From: Streptomyces broussonetiae
Lineage (GTDB): Bacteria > Actinomycetota > Actinomycetes > Streptomycetales > Streptomycetaceae
Assembly: GCF_009796285.1 (NCBI RefSeq)
Contig: NZ_CP047020.1
Location: 868,001-932,000 of the forward strand
DNA: 64,000 bases
Direction: 5' to 3'
The position numbers and the translations under genes are program-made. How positions within the stretch are numbered: the stretch's first letter is position 1; each line of letters begins with the position of its first letter. The notes under the pieces are model-generated. The model was not told where the DNA came from, searched no databases, and saw only the letters and a list, made by a program, of their open reading frames with translations. This document shows positions 40,620-49,344 of the stretch, piece after piece.

Positions 40620-42077
40620 ATGCCCCTGCTCGATACCTCCCTCTGGTCCGGCAAGGCCCACATCGGCGGCTGGACGGTCCCGACCGGCAAGACCGCCCGT
40701 GTGATCGAACCCGCCACCGGCGAGACCCTGGAGACGATCGGAGTCGCCACGCCCGACGACGTGGCCGAGGCCGCCGAGCGCGCGGCCCGCGCCCAGTTCG
40801 CCTGGGCCCGTACGCCCTACACGGAGCGCGCCGCCGTACTGCGCCGCGCCGGGGACCTGTTCACCCGGCACGCCGAGGAGATCCAGCGCTGGATCGTCCG
40901 CGAGGCCGGAAGCGTCCCCGGCAAGGCGGCCTTCGAGACGACCACCGCCGCGCAGGAGTGCTACGAGGCCGCCGCCCTCGCCTCCCGCCCGCTCGGCGAG
41001 GTACTGCCCTCGGCCGAGCCACGGTTGAGCCTGGCCCGCCGTGTGCCCGCGGGAGTCGTCGGTGTCATCGCCCCGTTCAACGTGCCGCTCGTGCTGGGCA
41101 TCCGTTCCGTGGCTCCCGCCCTGGCCCTCGGCAACGCGGTGCTCCTCAAGCCCGACCTGCGCACCGCGGTGTCCGGCGGGGTGACGATCATGCGCGTCTT
41201 CGAGGAGGCGGGGCTGCCCGCCGACGTCCTGCATCTGCTGCCGGGCGACGCGGACACCGGGGCGGCGCTCGTGGCGGCCCCGCAGGTACGGGTGATCTCC
41301 TTCACCGGGTCCACGGCCGCCGGACGCAAGGTCGGCGCGGCGGCCGCCGAGTACCTCAAGCGGGCCCACCTCGAACTCGGCGGGAACTCCGCCCTGATCG
41401 TCCTGCCGGACGCCGACCTCGACCGCGCCGCCTCGACCGCCGCCTGGGGCTCCTTCTTCCACCAGGGCCAGATCTGCATGACGGCCGGGCGCCATCTGGT
41501 GCACGCCTCGGTCGCCGACGAGTACGTCGAACGCCTCACGCACAAGGCCGAGCAGCTGCGGGTCGGCAACCCGGCCAAGGAGGACGTGGCGCTCGGCCCG
41601 ATCATCGACGCCGGTCAGCGGGACAAGATCCACGCTCTGGTCGGCGCGAGCGTCGACGGGGGCGCCCGGCTGGCGGCGGGCGGCACGTACGAGGACCTCT
41701 TCTACCGGCCCACCGTCCTCACCGGTGTCACCGACGCCTCCCCCGCCTATGCCGAGGAGGTCTTCGGTCCCGTGGCGCCGGTCCGTGTCTTCTCCGAGCT
41801 GGACGAGGCGGTCGCGCTCGCCACGGCCACCCCGTACGGACTGGCCCTGGGCATCCTCACCGCCGACGTGATGCGTGGCCTCGATCTCGCCGAGCGCATC
41901 CCCACCGGTCTGGTCCACATCAACGACCAGACGGTCAACGACGAGGCGGTGGCCCCGTTCGGCGGGGTTGCCGCCTCCGGGACCGGCGCGCGCTTCGGTG
42001 GCGCCGCGAACATCGAGGCCTTCACCGAGACCCGCTGGATCACGGCCCGCTCGACGCAGGCGCCGTACCCGTTCTGA
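40620..42077 (+). CDS. Benzaldehyde-dehydrogenase-like aldehyde dehydrogenase
   Basis: A 485-residue aldehyde dehydrogenase with catalytic E252 (HLELGGNSALIVLPDAD) and nucleophile C286 (FFHQGQICMTAGRH). HQGQICM and the N-terminal DTSLWSGKAHIGGW are typical of benzaldehyde and vanillin dehydrogenases, so an aromatic aldehyde is the likely substrate. The downstream position from a benzoylformate-decarboxylase remnant supports this: that enzyme makes benzaldehyde. GGAGG lies five bases before ATG 40620; a GTG at 40590 has no ribosome site. With the decarboxylase broken, the enzyme may now serve aldehydes from other sources. Confidence 0.88.
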   Translation: MPLLDTSLWSGKAHIGGWTVPTGKTARVIEPATGETLETIGVATPDDVAEAAERAARAQFAWARTPYTERAAVLRRAGDLFTRHAEEIQRWIVREAGSVPGKAAFETTTAAQECYEAAALASRPLGEVLPSAEPRLSLARRVPAGVVGVIAPFNVPLVLGIRSVAPALALGNAVLLKPDLRTAVSGGVTIMRVFEEAGLPADVLHLLPGDADTGAALVAAPQVRVISFTGSTAAGRKVGAAAAEYLKRAHLELGGNSALIVLPDADLDRAASTAAWGSFFHQGQICMTAGRHLVHASVADEYVERLTHKAEQLRVGNPAKEDVALGPIIDAGQRDKIHALVGASVDGGARLAAGGTYEDLFYRPTVLTGVTDASPAYAEEVFGPVAPVRVFSELDEAVALATATPYGLALGILTADVMRGLDLAERIPTGLVHINDQTVNDEAVAPFGGVAASGTGARFGGAANIEAFTETRWITARSTQAPYPF

Positions 42078-42108
42078 CCACGTCCCGCAGGAGTCCGCCC
42101 GGCACTGG

Positions 42109-43239
42109 TCACGGGTTGAAGAGCCCGTCCCCCTGGTTCCTCGTGCCCGGGCGGCCGGTCTCCACGAAGCGGCAGGCGGCCAAGTGCACGTCGCCCATGT
42201 CCGCGCGCAGAATGCTGCTCAGCGGCACGTCACCGTTGAACACGACCGAACGACCGGCCAGTTGGGGGCGGTGAGCGCGGCGACGTGGCTGACCGCGGCG
42301 GCAGGGGTGCCCGGGTTGAACCGGACGTCGTACCCACCGGCGACGGGGGTGGCCACCACGGGATCGCCCCTGATGGTCAGCCCCGAGGGGTAGAAGATCA
42401 TGTAGTCCTGCACGGTCCGGCCGCCCACCACGGAGCGCGAGGCCCCGGCGTGCCGGCCCTGCTCCACATCTCCGCGCCGCTCGGCACCCTGCTCCACCTG
42501 TCCGCCCAGGTCGTCCGGGACGTTCTGGCCGTGGACGGTGTAGAAGTGCACCCGCGTACCCCTTGGCACCCGGAAGAACCCTGAGGCCGGCTCCCAGCCG
42601 CCGTGACCGCTCAGCACGACCCCGTCCGCCCGCGCCCCGGCCGTGTTGTCGGCGAACCAGTCGTCGTCGGGGTTCGCGTGGTTGATCCAGGGCCGGTTTC
42701 CCGACTCGTTGGTGCGCTGGATCTACGCCTGCCCGCGCACCGGCTCCCCGGCGGCGGCCGGCACCGCGCGCTGCACGGCCGCAGCGCCGCCGGACATGGC
42801 CCTTGTCTCGTTCGCCTCCGCCTCGCGTTCGAACCGGTCGGAGGGGTCGGAGACCTTCAGCCCCGCCCCGTTGTCGATGCCCGCCACGGGGCCCGTGCGC
42901 TGCTGGATCACATGGGTCAGTTCATGGGCGAGCGTGTGCCTGTCACCCCCGCCTGCACCGATGACCACATGGCTGCCCGAGGTGTACGCGCGTGCCCCGA
43001 TCTCCGCGGCAAAGGCCCGGGCAGAGGCGCCGTCGTGGATGCGTACGTCGGAGAAGTCGGCGCCCAGGCGGGTCTCCATGTCGGTGCGAGTCGCGTCGTC
43101 GAGCGGGCGTCCGGGCCCGCGCAGGACATCGTGCACAGCGGAACGCTGCACGGCCGGCCGCTCGGCCTCGCCGTGCCCGCAGTCGGTGGTGTGCCGGTGC
43201 GCTTCCTGGCGACGGCCCAGGGACGGCCTCGGCCATCAA
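42109..43239 (-). pseudogene. Broken DUF4157 (eCIS-associated) metallopeptidase-like protein with C-terminal adhesin-like domain
   Basis: Reading leftward, the DUF4157 core is clear: QRSAVHDVLRGPGRPLDDAT, FSDVRIHDGASARAFAAEIG, ARAYTSGSHVVIGAGG and the zinc motif HTLAHELTHVIQQR. An in-frame TAG at 42725-42723 interrupts it; the same frame continues IQRTNESGNRPWINHANPDD and a C-terminal domain (VVLSGHGGWEP, FFRVPRGTRVHFYTVHGQN). Near 42250 the frame must change to reach LSSILRADMGDVHLAACRFV and the stop at 42109. The start codon is also lost, the frame running into TGA near 43240. DUF4157 marks proteins linked to extracellular contractile injection systems. Confidence 0.65.
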
Positions 43240-43260
43240 GTCGCGGTCATCAGGGCGCGG

Positions 43261-44205
43261 TCATCGGGGCGGCGGCTTCGCCGGAGTCGGGCATGGCGCC
43301 GTGTGCGCGGCGGCGCCGGTCATCCGGTTCAACGCGGGAGCCGCCGCCAGGAACACCCAGGTCGTCACGACGAACGGCCAGGTGAGGGCGGAGCCGCCGG
43401 AGGGCTCGACCGAGGCCGACCAGGCTACGGTCAAAGGGACCGAGAACACGACGGCCAGCACGGCGTATCCCACGGTCCACGCCGTCACCGGCAGGAAGGT
43501 CGCACCCAGGGCCAGGGCGACCAGTACCGCGTTGTAGCCGTAGCGCCCCTCGCTGATCCGCTCGGCGGGCAGGCCCAGGGCACAGGCGGTGAGGATCGCG
43601 ACCGCGCTGCCGCACACAGCGGCCGCGGCGGCCTTCCGGGAGGCGGCCAGCAGACCGGCGAGCAGGATCGGTGCCGCGTACCAGGTGTCGAGGAAGAAGA
43701 CCTGGCCGATGTTGTCGCAGAAGGCATCGGCGAGTTCGCCGACTGTCAGGCCGGTGAACCCGGTGCGGGGCGCCGGCGCCGCGGGGACCGGCGCACCGGC
43801 CGGCAGTACGGTCGTCAGCACGCCGGCGACCAGGCAGAAGGGGGCGGTCAGGCTGGGCAGCCCGATACGGCCGAGGAGGCGGGCGCACGCCGCCGCCACC
43901 ACCGCGCAGAGCACACCGGCGACGGTGGCGAGCAGCGCGGTCCGCCACGAGGCACCGAGCCGGACGACCAGAGCGAGAGCCGTGAGACAACCGCAGTAGC
44001 CCTCCAGCCCCTGGGCGAGACCGCCCCGGTCGGCGCCCAGCACGGCCGCCGCCGCGGTGGACGCCGCCGCGCCGAGCAGAGCGAAGAGGCCGAACCTCCA
44101 ATTCGCCGCGAACAGCCCGGCGGTGAACAGCAGTCCGCTCCACGGACTGGCGCTGAGCGCCACCTGCGCGATCCCCCGCAGCACCGAATGCCCCGCCGTA
44201 GGCAT
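43261..44205 (-). CDS. Urea transporter family protein
   Basis: A 314-residue polytopic membrane protein of the urea transporter (UT/SLC14) family. Seen: GIAQVALSASPWSGLLFTAG, GLEGYCGCLTALALVV and its repeat-like counterpart, IGQVFFLDTW, RYGYNAVLVALALGATFLPV and LTWPFVVTTWVFL. About ten hydrophobic segments in two repeated halves. It would let urea cross the membrane by facilitated diffusion. GGGGGAG precedes ATG 44205. A perfect 19-bp palindrome starts 13 bases upstream, so expression is probably repressor controlled. No urease gene is in the window. Confidence 0.88.
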   Translation of the reverse strand: MPTAGHSVLRGIAQVALSASPWSGLLFTAGLFAANWRFGLFALLGAAASTAAAAVLGADRGGLAQGLEGYCGCLTALALVVRLGASWRTALLATVAGVLCAVVAAACARLLGRIGLPSLTAPFCLVAGVLTTVLPAGAPVPAAPAPRTGFTGLTVGELADAFCDNIGQVFFLDTWYAAPILLAGLLAASRKAAAAAVCGSAVAILTACALGLPAERISEGRYGYNAVLVALALGATFLPVTAWTVGYAVLAVVFSVPLTVAWSASVEPSGGSALTWPFVVTTWVFLAAAPALNRMTGAAAHTAPCPTPAKPPPR

Positions 44206-44217
44206 GACTCCCCCACA

Positions 44218-44236
44218 CTTCAACAATTTGTTGAAG
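44218..44236. promoter_or_regulatory. Perfect 19-bp palindrome upstream of the urea transporter gene
   Basis: CTTCAACAATTTGTTGAAG has perfect 9-bp arms around a central T. It lies between the urea transporter start (44205, -) and the hydroxylase remnant (44260, +). MarR and TetR operators commonly have this form. No regulator gene is adjacent; the hydroxylase remnant may have replaced one. Confidence 0.65.
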
Positions 44237-44259
44237 ATTATGCACGGACCGAGGAGCGG

Positions 44260-45284
44260 ATGAACAGAGCGGCGCAGCCGTGGGAAACCCCGTCCGGCCG
44301 TGCCAGGCCCGTCACCGGCCGCACGGAACCGCCGTCCTTCCCGATGCGCTCGCTGAACGGCAGTGACCTGTACAACCTGGTGGTGGCCGCGGACGACGCC
44401 GACCGCGCCGGTCCACTGGAGCTGATCGACGACGCGCTGGCCTTCGACACCCCCGTGGAACTGCTCAGCGACGGCGAGTGGCATCTCACCCACCGCGTCG
44501 CCGACCGGTACCGGGCCGGGCGGGTCTTCCTCGCCGGCGACGCCGCGCACACGCTGTCACCCTCCGGCGGCTTCGGGCTCAACCCGGCATCGGCGACGCC
44601 GCCGACCTCGGCTGGAAACTCGCCGCCACGCTGGCCGGCTGGGCCGGGTGCGCGCTGCTCGACACCTACGACACCGAGCGCCGACCGATCGCCGTACAGA
44701 GCCTGGACGAGGCCCACCTCAATCTGCAGCGCACCATGCGCAGGCGGGTGCCTGCCGAGATCCACCTGGACGGAGCCGAGGGTGAGCCGGCGCGCGCGGA
44801 GATGGCCAGGGTGCTGGAAATCAGCGGAGCACAGCGGGAGTTCGACGCCCCGGAGATCCACTTCGGCCTGCGCTACCGCTCTGCGGCCATCATCGAGGAC
44901 CCCCGGGTGCCGGTACGGCACGGGAAGCCCGGCCCCGACTGGCGTCCCGGCAGCGAGCCCGGCTGTCGCGCCGCACACGCCTGGTGGGACGCCGGCACGT
45001 CCACGCTCGACCTGTTCGGGCACGGGTTCGTCCTGCTGTGCTTCGGACACGACGGCGAACCCGCCGGTCTGGAGCGGGCGTTCGCCGCGCGCGGCGTACC
45101 GCTGACCGTGCGCTGCGGGGCAGGTCCGCAGATCGCCCGGCTCTACGAGCGGTCCTTCGTGCTGGTGCGCCCGGACGGACACGTGGCCTGGCGCGGCGAC
45201 GAACTGCCCCGGCATTCCGGGGTGTTGGCGGACACGGTGCGTGGCGAACGGGCCGGGACCGTGCCCACGGGTGCGGACGGCTGA
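44260..45284 (+). pseudogene. Truncated and frameshifted FAD aromatic hydroxylase (PheA/TfdB-like)
   Basis: ATG 44260 has a good ribosome site (GAGGAGCGG), then SLNGSDLYNLVVAADDADRA, HLTHRVADRYRAGRVFLAGD and AAHTLSPSGGFGLN (the GD motif). Next should come TGIGDAADLGW, but it is in another frame: a base is missing near 44587, where AACCCGG stands for AACACCGG. The remaining C-terminal domain (DLGWKLAATLAGWAGCALLD, FGLRYRSAAIIEDP, FGHGFVLLCFGHDGEP, and SFVLVRPDGHVAWRGDELP) is intact to 45284. The N-terminal FAD-binding half (about 280 residues) is missing. Confidence 0.7.
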
Positions 45285-45294
45285 CCGCCTGCCG

Positions 45295-46095
45295 TCACGC
45301 CCTCAGGCCGTAGAAGCCCATCGGTGAGTTCGGCCGGAAACCGATACGGGGATACACCGGCGCGCCTGCCGCCGTCGCGTGCAGCGTGGCGCGGGTGAGG
45401 CCGGTGGCACGGGCTCCCTCGTACAGGGCCTTGCGCGTCACGGCCTCGCCGTAGCCCCGCCGCTCCCACTGCGGTGCGGTGGCGACGAGCACGACGAAGA
45501 GACGGCCGTCCGCCTCCAGGGTGCCGGCGCAGGTCACCGGCACCCCGTCGCGCAGGCCCAGGTAGGCGTGCACCCGGGTCTTCCACAGCGTGGACCCGAG
45601 GAGCCCGTCGCGGCCGTGCTCCGGCGGGAATCCGTACGCGCTCGAGTTCAGGTCCGCGTAGGCCTGCAGCTGCTCGTCCGTGGTCACGCGCACGAAGGTC
45701 AGGTCGGGGTGGGACGGTTCGGGGACGGGCAGGAGGTCTCCGGCCATGCCGGTGCCGGGAAAGGCGTACTCGAGTCCCGCCTTCTCGGCGGCCGTCCGCA
45801 CTCCCGCTCGTGCCTCCTGCGCGAGGAGGTCGTCGAAGAGCCACAGGAATCCGGGCTGCTGCTTGGAGCGCATGATGTCCGCCGCCTGGCTCAGACGCTG
45901 CCCGAGGAGTGCCGTGTCCGTGCCGACCTCGGTCAGGGTGATGCAGTTCCAGAAGGCGAACCGGCTGTCGGCCCAGCGGACGGCGATGCCCGGAAGGTCC
46001 CGCACATCGGCGTCCGCGTCACGGTCGAGCACCAGGGCACGCCAGACCAGGGCGAGCTGCTCCATGGATTCGACGGACTCCGTACGACCCGTCAT
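45295..46095 (-). CDS. GNAT-family N-acetyltransferase
   Basis: A 266-residue protein with a C-terminal GNAT domain: FVRVTTDEQLQAYADLNSSA, AGTLEADGRLFVVLVATAPQ, and the acetyl-CoA-binding WERRGYGEAVTRKALYEGAR, ending RIGFRPNSPMGFYGL. The N-terminal 120 residues (LPGIAVRWADSRFAFWNCIT) are a second GNAT-like or partner domain. GGGAGG precedes ATG 46095. The substrate is unknown; the domain structure is shared with many Streptomyces GNAT proteins. Confidence 0.82.
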   Translation of the reverse strand: MTGRTESVESMEQLALVWRALVLDRDADADVRDLPGIAVRWADSRFAFWNCITLTEVGTDTALLGQRLSQAADIMRSKQQPGFLWLFDDLLAQEARAGVRTAAEKAGLEYAFPGTGMAGDLLPVPEPSHPDLTFVRVTTDEQLQAYADLNSSAYGFPPEHGRDGLLGSTLWKTRVHAYLGLRDGVPVTCAGTLEADGRLFVVLVATAPQWERRGYGEAVTRKALYEGARATGLTRATLHATAAGAPVYPRIGFRPNSPMGFYGLRA

Positions 46096-46446
46096 CGGAC
46101 CTCCCGTGTGAAGTTGCAGGCATGCCGTCCAACGAGCGGCCGGCTCATCCGTACCGTGCACCCGGCGAGAGTTGAGCACACCGCGGACGAGCGAGCCGTG
46201 TGCCAGGCGTGGTCTCAGCCGGGGAGCAGCGATCCCGGCCGGGCAGGGCCCGGTCCAGGACCAGCGACGCCGCCCCCACCGCCGCCACGTTCTCTTCTCC
46301 CCCGGCGTCGTGGAGACGACCGCCGTGGGATGGGTCGCCTTCACGAACGGGGAACGCGCCACCATGAGCCCCGGCCCGACCCCGCAAGCCCGCTCACACC
46401 GGCGGCCGGGGCCCGACCGATCTGTCGGGCCCCGGCCGCAGCGTCG
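46096..46446. other. Intergenic region, no gene recognised
   Basis: About 350 bases upstream of the GNAT gene and downstream of the CBS gene. Only shadow frames are open. It contains a strong terminator (46403-46438) for the CBS gene and presumably the GNAT promoter, which I could not place. Confidence 0.5.
46403..46438 (-). terminator. Very stable terminator after the CBS-pair gene
   Basis: A perfect 15-bp stem (46403-46417 with 46424-46438, arm CGGCCGGGGCCCGAC) closes the loop CGATCT, eight bases beyond the stop of the leftward CBS gene. Confidence 0.8.
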
Positions 46447-46866
46447 TCACGCGTACACCCGGTGCACGAACTCGGCGAGCTGGTCGTCGGAGAGGTGCCG
46501 GGCTATGTCGGCCTCGCTGATCATGCCGATCACGCGCTTGTTCTCGACCACAGGAAGACGCCTGATCTGGCGGCCCCCCATCTCCCGCAGCGCAAGGGAA
46601 ATGTCGGAAGCGGCATCGATCCAGCGCGGTGTGCCCTCACAGATGTCCCCGCACGTCACGCGTGCGGGGTCGTGGCCCTCCGCGACACACCTCACCACGA
46701 TGTCGCGGTCGGTGATGATGCCGCACATACGGTCACCGTTCTCGGGGTCGCTGACCGGAAGCGCGCCCACTCCGTGGTCCCGCATCATCTGCGCCGCACG
46801 GTCCAGTGTCTCGTACCGAGGTATCCACTGGGCACCGGGATGCATGATGTCCTTCGCAGTCGTCAT
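46447..46866 (-). CDS. CBS-domain pair protein
   Basis: A 139-residue protein made of two CBS domains: AKDIMHPGAQWIPRYETLDR, AAQMMRDHGVGALPVSD, GIITDRDIVVRCVAEGHDP, then a second domain ending RLPVVENKRVIGMISEADIA. Such stand-alone pairs bind adenine nucleotides and act as energy or stress sensors on partner proteins. GGGAGGAG lies just before ATG 46866; an upstream ATG at 46881 lacks a comparable site. It is divergent from the alpha/beta hydrolase gene. Similar single genes are common in Streptomyces dormancy or stress regions. Confidence 0.85.
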   Translation of the reverse strand: MTTAKDIMHPGAQWIPRYETLDRAAQMMRDHGVGALPVSDPENGDRMCGIITDRDIVVRCVAEGHDPARVTCGDICEGTPRWIDAASDISLALREMGGRQIRRLPVVENKRVIGMISEADIARHLSDDQLAEFVHRVYA

Positions 46867-47059
46867 CGCTCCTCCCTTCATCCTTCAACCATGGTGCACA
46901 AGGCGCGTTCACCATGTCTTGTTGGGCTTTCAATCGGCTCCTGAGCTGCTCCCGATCGGCTGCTGAACGACGGCGGACGGCATCGGGGCGGGTGAGGTAT
47001 ACACGAGGTACGACCAGACGGCCGAACATCCTCGCAGTCCTCCGGGGAAGTTGATGACC

Positions 47060-47728
47060 ATGAAGTCCGAGACGGTTGTGGTGCCCGCCGACGGTGCCAC
47101 GCTCCCTGGCGATCTCGTGGTGCCGCAGTCCGCACGGGCCGTGGTGTTGTTCGCGCACGGCAGCGGAAGCTCCCGGCACAGTCCGCGCAACCAGGCCGTG
47201 GCCGCCGCGTTGCGCGAGTCCGGGCTGGGCACGTTGCTGATCGACCTGCTCACCGCCGAGGAGGAGCAGCGGGACCTGGTGACCCGCGAGCACCGCTTCG
47301 ACATCGCGCTGCTGGGGCGTCGCCTCGTTGCAGCGATGCGGTGGCTCGATGCCGAGCCCGGCACCCGCGACCTGCCCATCGTGCTCTTCGGGGCCAGTAC
47401 GGGCGCGGCCGCCGCCCTCCGGGCCGCCGCCGAGCGGCCCGAGCACGTCCTGACCGTCGTCTCGCGCGGCGGCCGGCCCGACCTCGCGGGCGACGCACTG
47501 CCCGCCGTGCGCGCACCCGTCCTGTTCGTCGTCGGTGGTCAGGACCACGAGGTGCTGCGGCTCAACGAGGAGGCCGCACGGCAGCTACGGGTCCCGCACC
47601 GCCTGCAGGTGATCCCGGGAGCCACCCACCTGTTCGAGGAACCCGGCACCCTGGAGCGGGTCGCCGACACGGTCCGGGACTGGTGCGAGCAGCGTCTGCG
47701 CGCGGCATCGCCGCAGGACGAGCAGTAG
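47060..47728 (+). CDS. Dienelactone-hydrolase-like alpha/beta hydrolase
   Basis: A 222-residue alpha/beta hydrolase: oxyanion strand VVLFAHGSGSSRHSPRNQAV, nucleophile elbow LFGASTGAAAAL (Ser in GxSxG), acid region FVVGGQDHEVLRLNEEA, and His in IPGATHLFEEPG. All three catalytic elements are present, and the layout fits small dienelactone-hydrolase-like proteins often found in stress regions next to phosphoribosyltransferase or CBS genes. GGGGAAG lies nine bases before ATG 47060; ATG 47054 and TTG 47051 are alternatives. Substrate unknown. Confidence 0.85.
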   Translation: MKSETVVVPADGATLPGDLVVPQSARAVVLFAHGSGSSRHSPRNQAVAAALRESGLGTLLIDLLTAEEEQRDLVTREHRFDIALLGRRLVAAMRWLDAEPGTRDLPIVLFGASTGAAAALRAAAERPEHVLTVVSRGGRPDLAGDALPAVRAPVLFVVGGQDHEVLRLNEEAARQLRVPHRLQVIPGATHLFEEPGTLERVADTVRDWCEQRLRAASPQDEQ

Positions 47729-47731
47729 ACG

Positions 47732-48853
47732 TCAGCAAAGGGGCCGCGGGCCCGGTACGAGGCTGAGCATGCCGTCGGCGGCCACCTCGACCCGTACGCC
47801 GTGGCTGATCCGGTCCAGGGTCGTGCGCAACCACGCGCGGTCCTCCTCCCCTGCACGCTGCAGCCGCATCCGCCGGGCCCGCAGAGCGCACATCCGCAGG
47901 CCGGTCAGGGCCCCGGTGTCCGCGTCCACCGTGACCAGGTACCCGAGCCGGAGGTCGTCGCGGTACTCCTCGTAGCCCGAGATGCCCTCGTAGTCGTCGA
48001 TGAAGTCGCCGCAGCCGTGGAGGATCAGCCGACCCCGGTACACCTCCACGGGACGGGGATGGTGCGAGGAATGACCGTGGACGAGGTCCACTCCCCCGTC
48101 GATCAGGGCGTGCGCGAAGCGCTTCTGTTCGCGGGGGACGAGATAGCCCCAGTTGGAACCCCAGTGGACCGACACGACGACGATGTCGCCCGGTCGCCGC
48201 GCCGTTCGGGCCCGCTGGACGACGCTCGCCGCAGCCGCCGCCGACAGGTGTCGGGCGTAGGCGACCCCGGGCCGGCCCGTGGTCGCGGCCCAGTCGGGCG
48301 GGATGCCGCTGGACAGCGTGCCGAGGGCGAGGACCAGTACCCGTCGGCCGGGTCCGAGCGGGACCGCCGCGGGCCCGTAGGCCTCGTCGGCGTCGTGTCC
48401 GGCGCCCGCGGTCCGCAGCCCCGCGCCGGCGAGCGTGTCCAGCGTCTCCTCCAGGCCCGGCCGGCCGAAGTCCAGCACGTGGTTGTTGGCGAGGACGCAC
48501 ACGTCGGGCCGGGCCACGGACAGGGCGGCGAGGTTGGCCGGGTGCATCCGGTAGTGGACCGCCTTGCCGTTCGCGAACTGGTCACTGCGTGTGACAGCGG
48601 TCTCCAGGTTCACGATCCGGGCGTCCGGGGCGCTCCGCTCCAGCACCTCCAGCGCCTCGCCCCACGGCCAGGCCGGGCCGACCGGTGCCGGGATCGGGCC
48701 GCTGACCGCCTCGGCCAGCCTCACGTACGAGCGGGCGTCCGTGACGTAGTCCTCGCGCAGCTCCGGACCTGCCGGGTGCGCGAGGATCTGATCGACGCCG
48801 CGCCCGAGCATCACGTCCCCGCACAGGAACAGCGTCACCACACCGCCGCCCAT
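47732..48853 (-). CDS. CapA-family (poly-gamma-glutamate synthesis type) metallophosphatase-fold protein
   Basis: A 373-residue CapA-like protein. Motifs: LFLCGDVMLGRGVDQILAHP, IVNLETAVTRSDQF, VLANNHVLDFGRPGLEETLD, VVVSVHWGSNWGYLV and HGHSSHHPRPVEVY, all of the calcineurin-type fold of CapA. In capsule clusters it helps poly-gamma-glutamate export; free-standing homologues are common in actinobacteria with unknown role. It has no evident signal peptide. AGGGTGGGGG precedes ATG 48853. It lies 65 bases after the five-gene operon in the same direction and may be its sixth member. Confidence 0.85.
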   Translation of the reverse strand: MGGGVVTLFLCGDVMLGRGVDQILAHPAGPELREDYVTDARSYVRLAEAVSGPIPAPVGPAWPWGEALEVLERSAPDARIVNLETAVTRSDQFANGKAVHYRMHPANLAALSVARPDVCVLANNHVLDFGRPGLEETLDTLAGAGLRTAGAGHDADEAYGPAAVPLGPGRRVLVLALGTLSSGIPPDWAATTGRPGVAYARHLSAAAAASVVQRARTARRPGDIVVVSVHWGSNWGYLVPREQKRFAHALIDGGVDLVHGHSSHHPRPVEVYRGRLILHGCGDFIDDYEGISGYEEYRDDLRLGYLVTVDADTGALTGLRMCALRARRMRLQRAGEEDRAWLRTTLDRISHGVRVEVAADGMLSLVPGPRPLC

Positions 48854-48918
48854 GCCCCCACCCTAGGGCTGTCGTGACATTCCCGCCCTCGCCCCAAGGA
48901 CGGCTCCGCACCCCGGGG

Positions 48919-49344
48919 TCAGCCCGCCGCGTGCACCGTCGCCACGGCGAACACCGCCGTCACCCATGTCCACAGCACGGACAGCGCGACATGCCCGGCC
49001 GTCCGCAGCCGGTGCCCCCGCCACAGCCGCGGTGAGAAGTACGCGAACTCCATCGCCCAGCGCAGCCCCCAGAAGAGGGTCTGTCCGCACAGCAGCACGG
49101 TCGGCAGGGGATCACCGCTCAGCAGTTCCCGGGCGAACGCCAGCGGCAGCGCACCGAGCAGGACGCAGGTCAGGCCGATGAAGAACAGGTGCGCGTACGA
49201 CACCTGCCGGGTCAGCAGGCTGGTGCTGCCGAGATCGCCCGGCCAGTCCAGGACGCGGGGCACTACGACGTGCAGCAGGCCCATACCGATGAGGGCCGCC
49301 CCGACCAGCCGCAACTGCACGGTAAGGGCGAGCAGTTGGATCAT
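48919..49344 (-). CDS. Four-helix membrane protein (last gene of the overlapping operon)
   Basis: A 141-residue membrane protein with about four hydrophobic segments: LVGAALIGMGLLHVVVPRVL, SYAHLFFIGLTCVLLGALPL, PTVLLCGQTLFWGLRWAMEF and VALSVLWTWVTAVFAVATVH. LLHVVVPRVLDW and GLRWAMEFAYFSPRLW are distinctive but I do not know a named family. Its ATG overlaps the methyltransferase stop (ATGA, 49341-49344). Likely a membrane component of the same pathway. Confidence 0.75.
   Translation of the reverse strand: MIQLLALTVQLRLVGAALIGMGLLHVVVPRVLDWPGDLGSTSLLTRQVSYAHLFFIGLTCVLLGALPLAFARELLSGDPLPTVLLCGQTLFWGLRWAMEFAYFSPRLWRGHRLRTAGHVALSVLWTWVTAVFAVATVHAAG

Noticed and set aside
42643..44260. Plus-strand open frame leading into the hydroxylase remnant
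   Set aside because: Only the last part from 44260 has hydroxylase sequence; the rest is the mirror of the DUF4157 and urea transporter genes.
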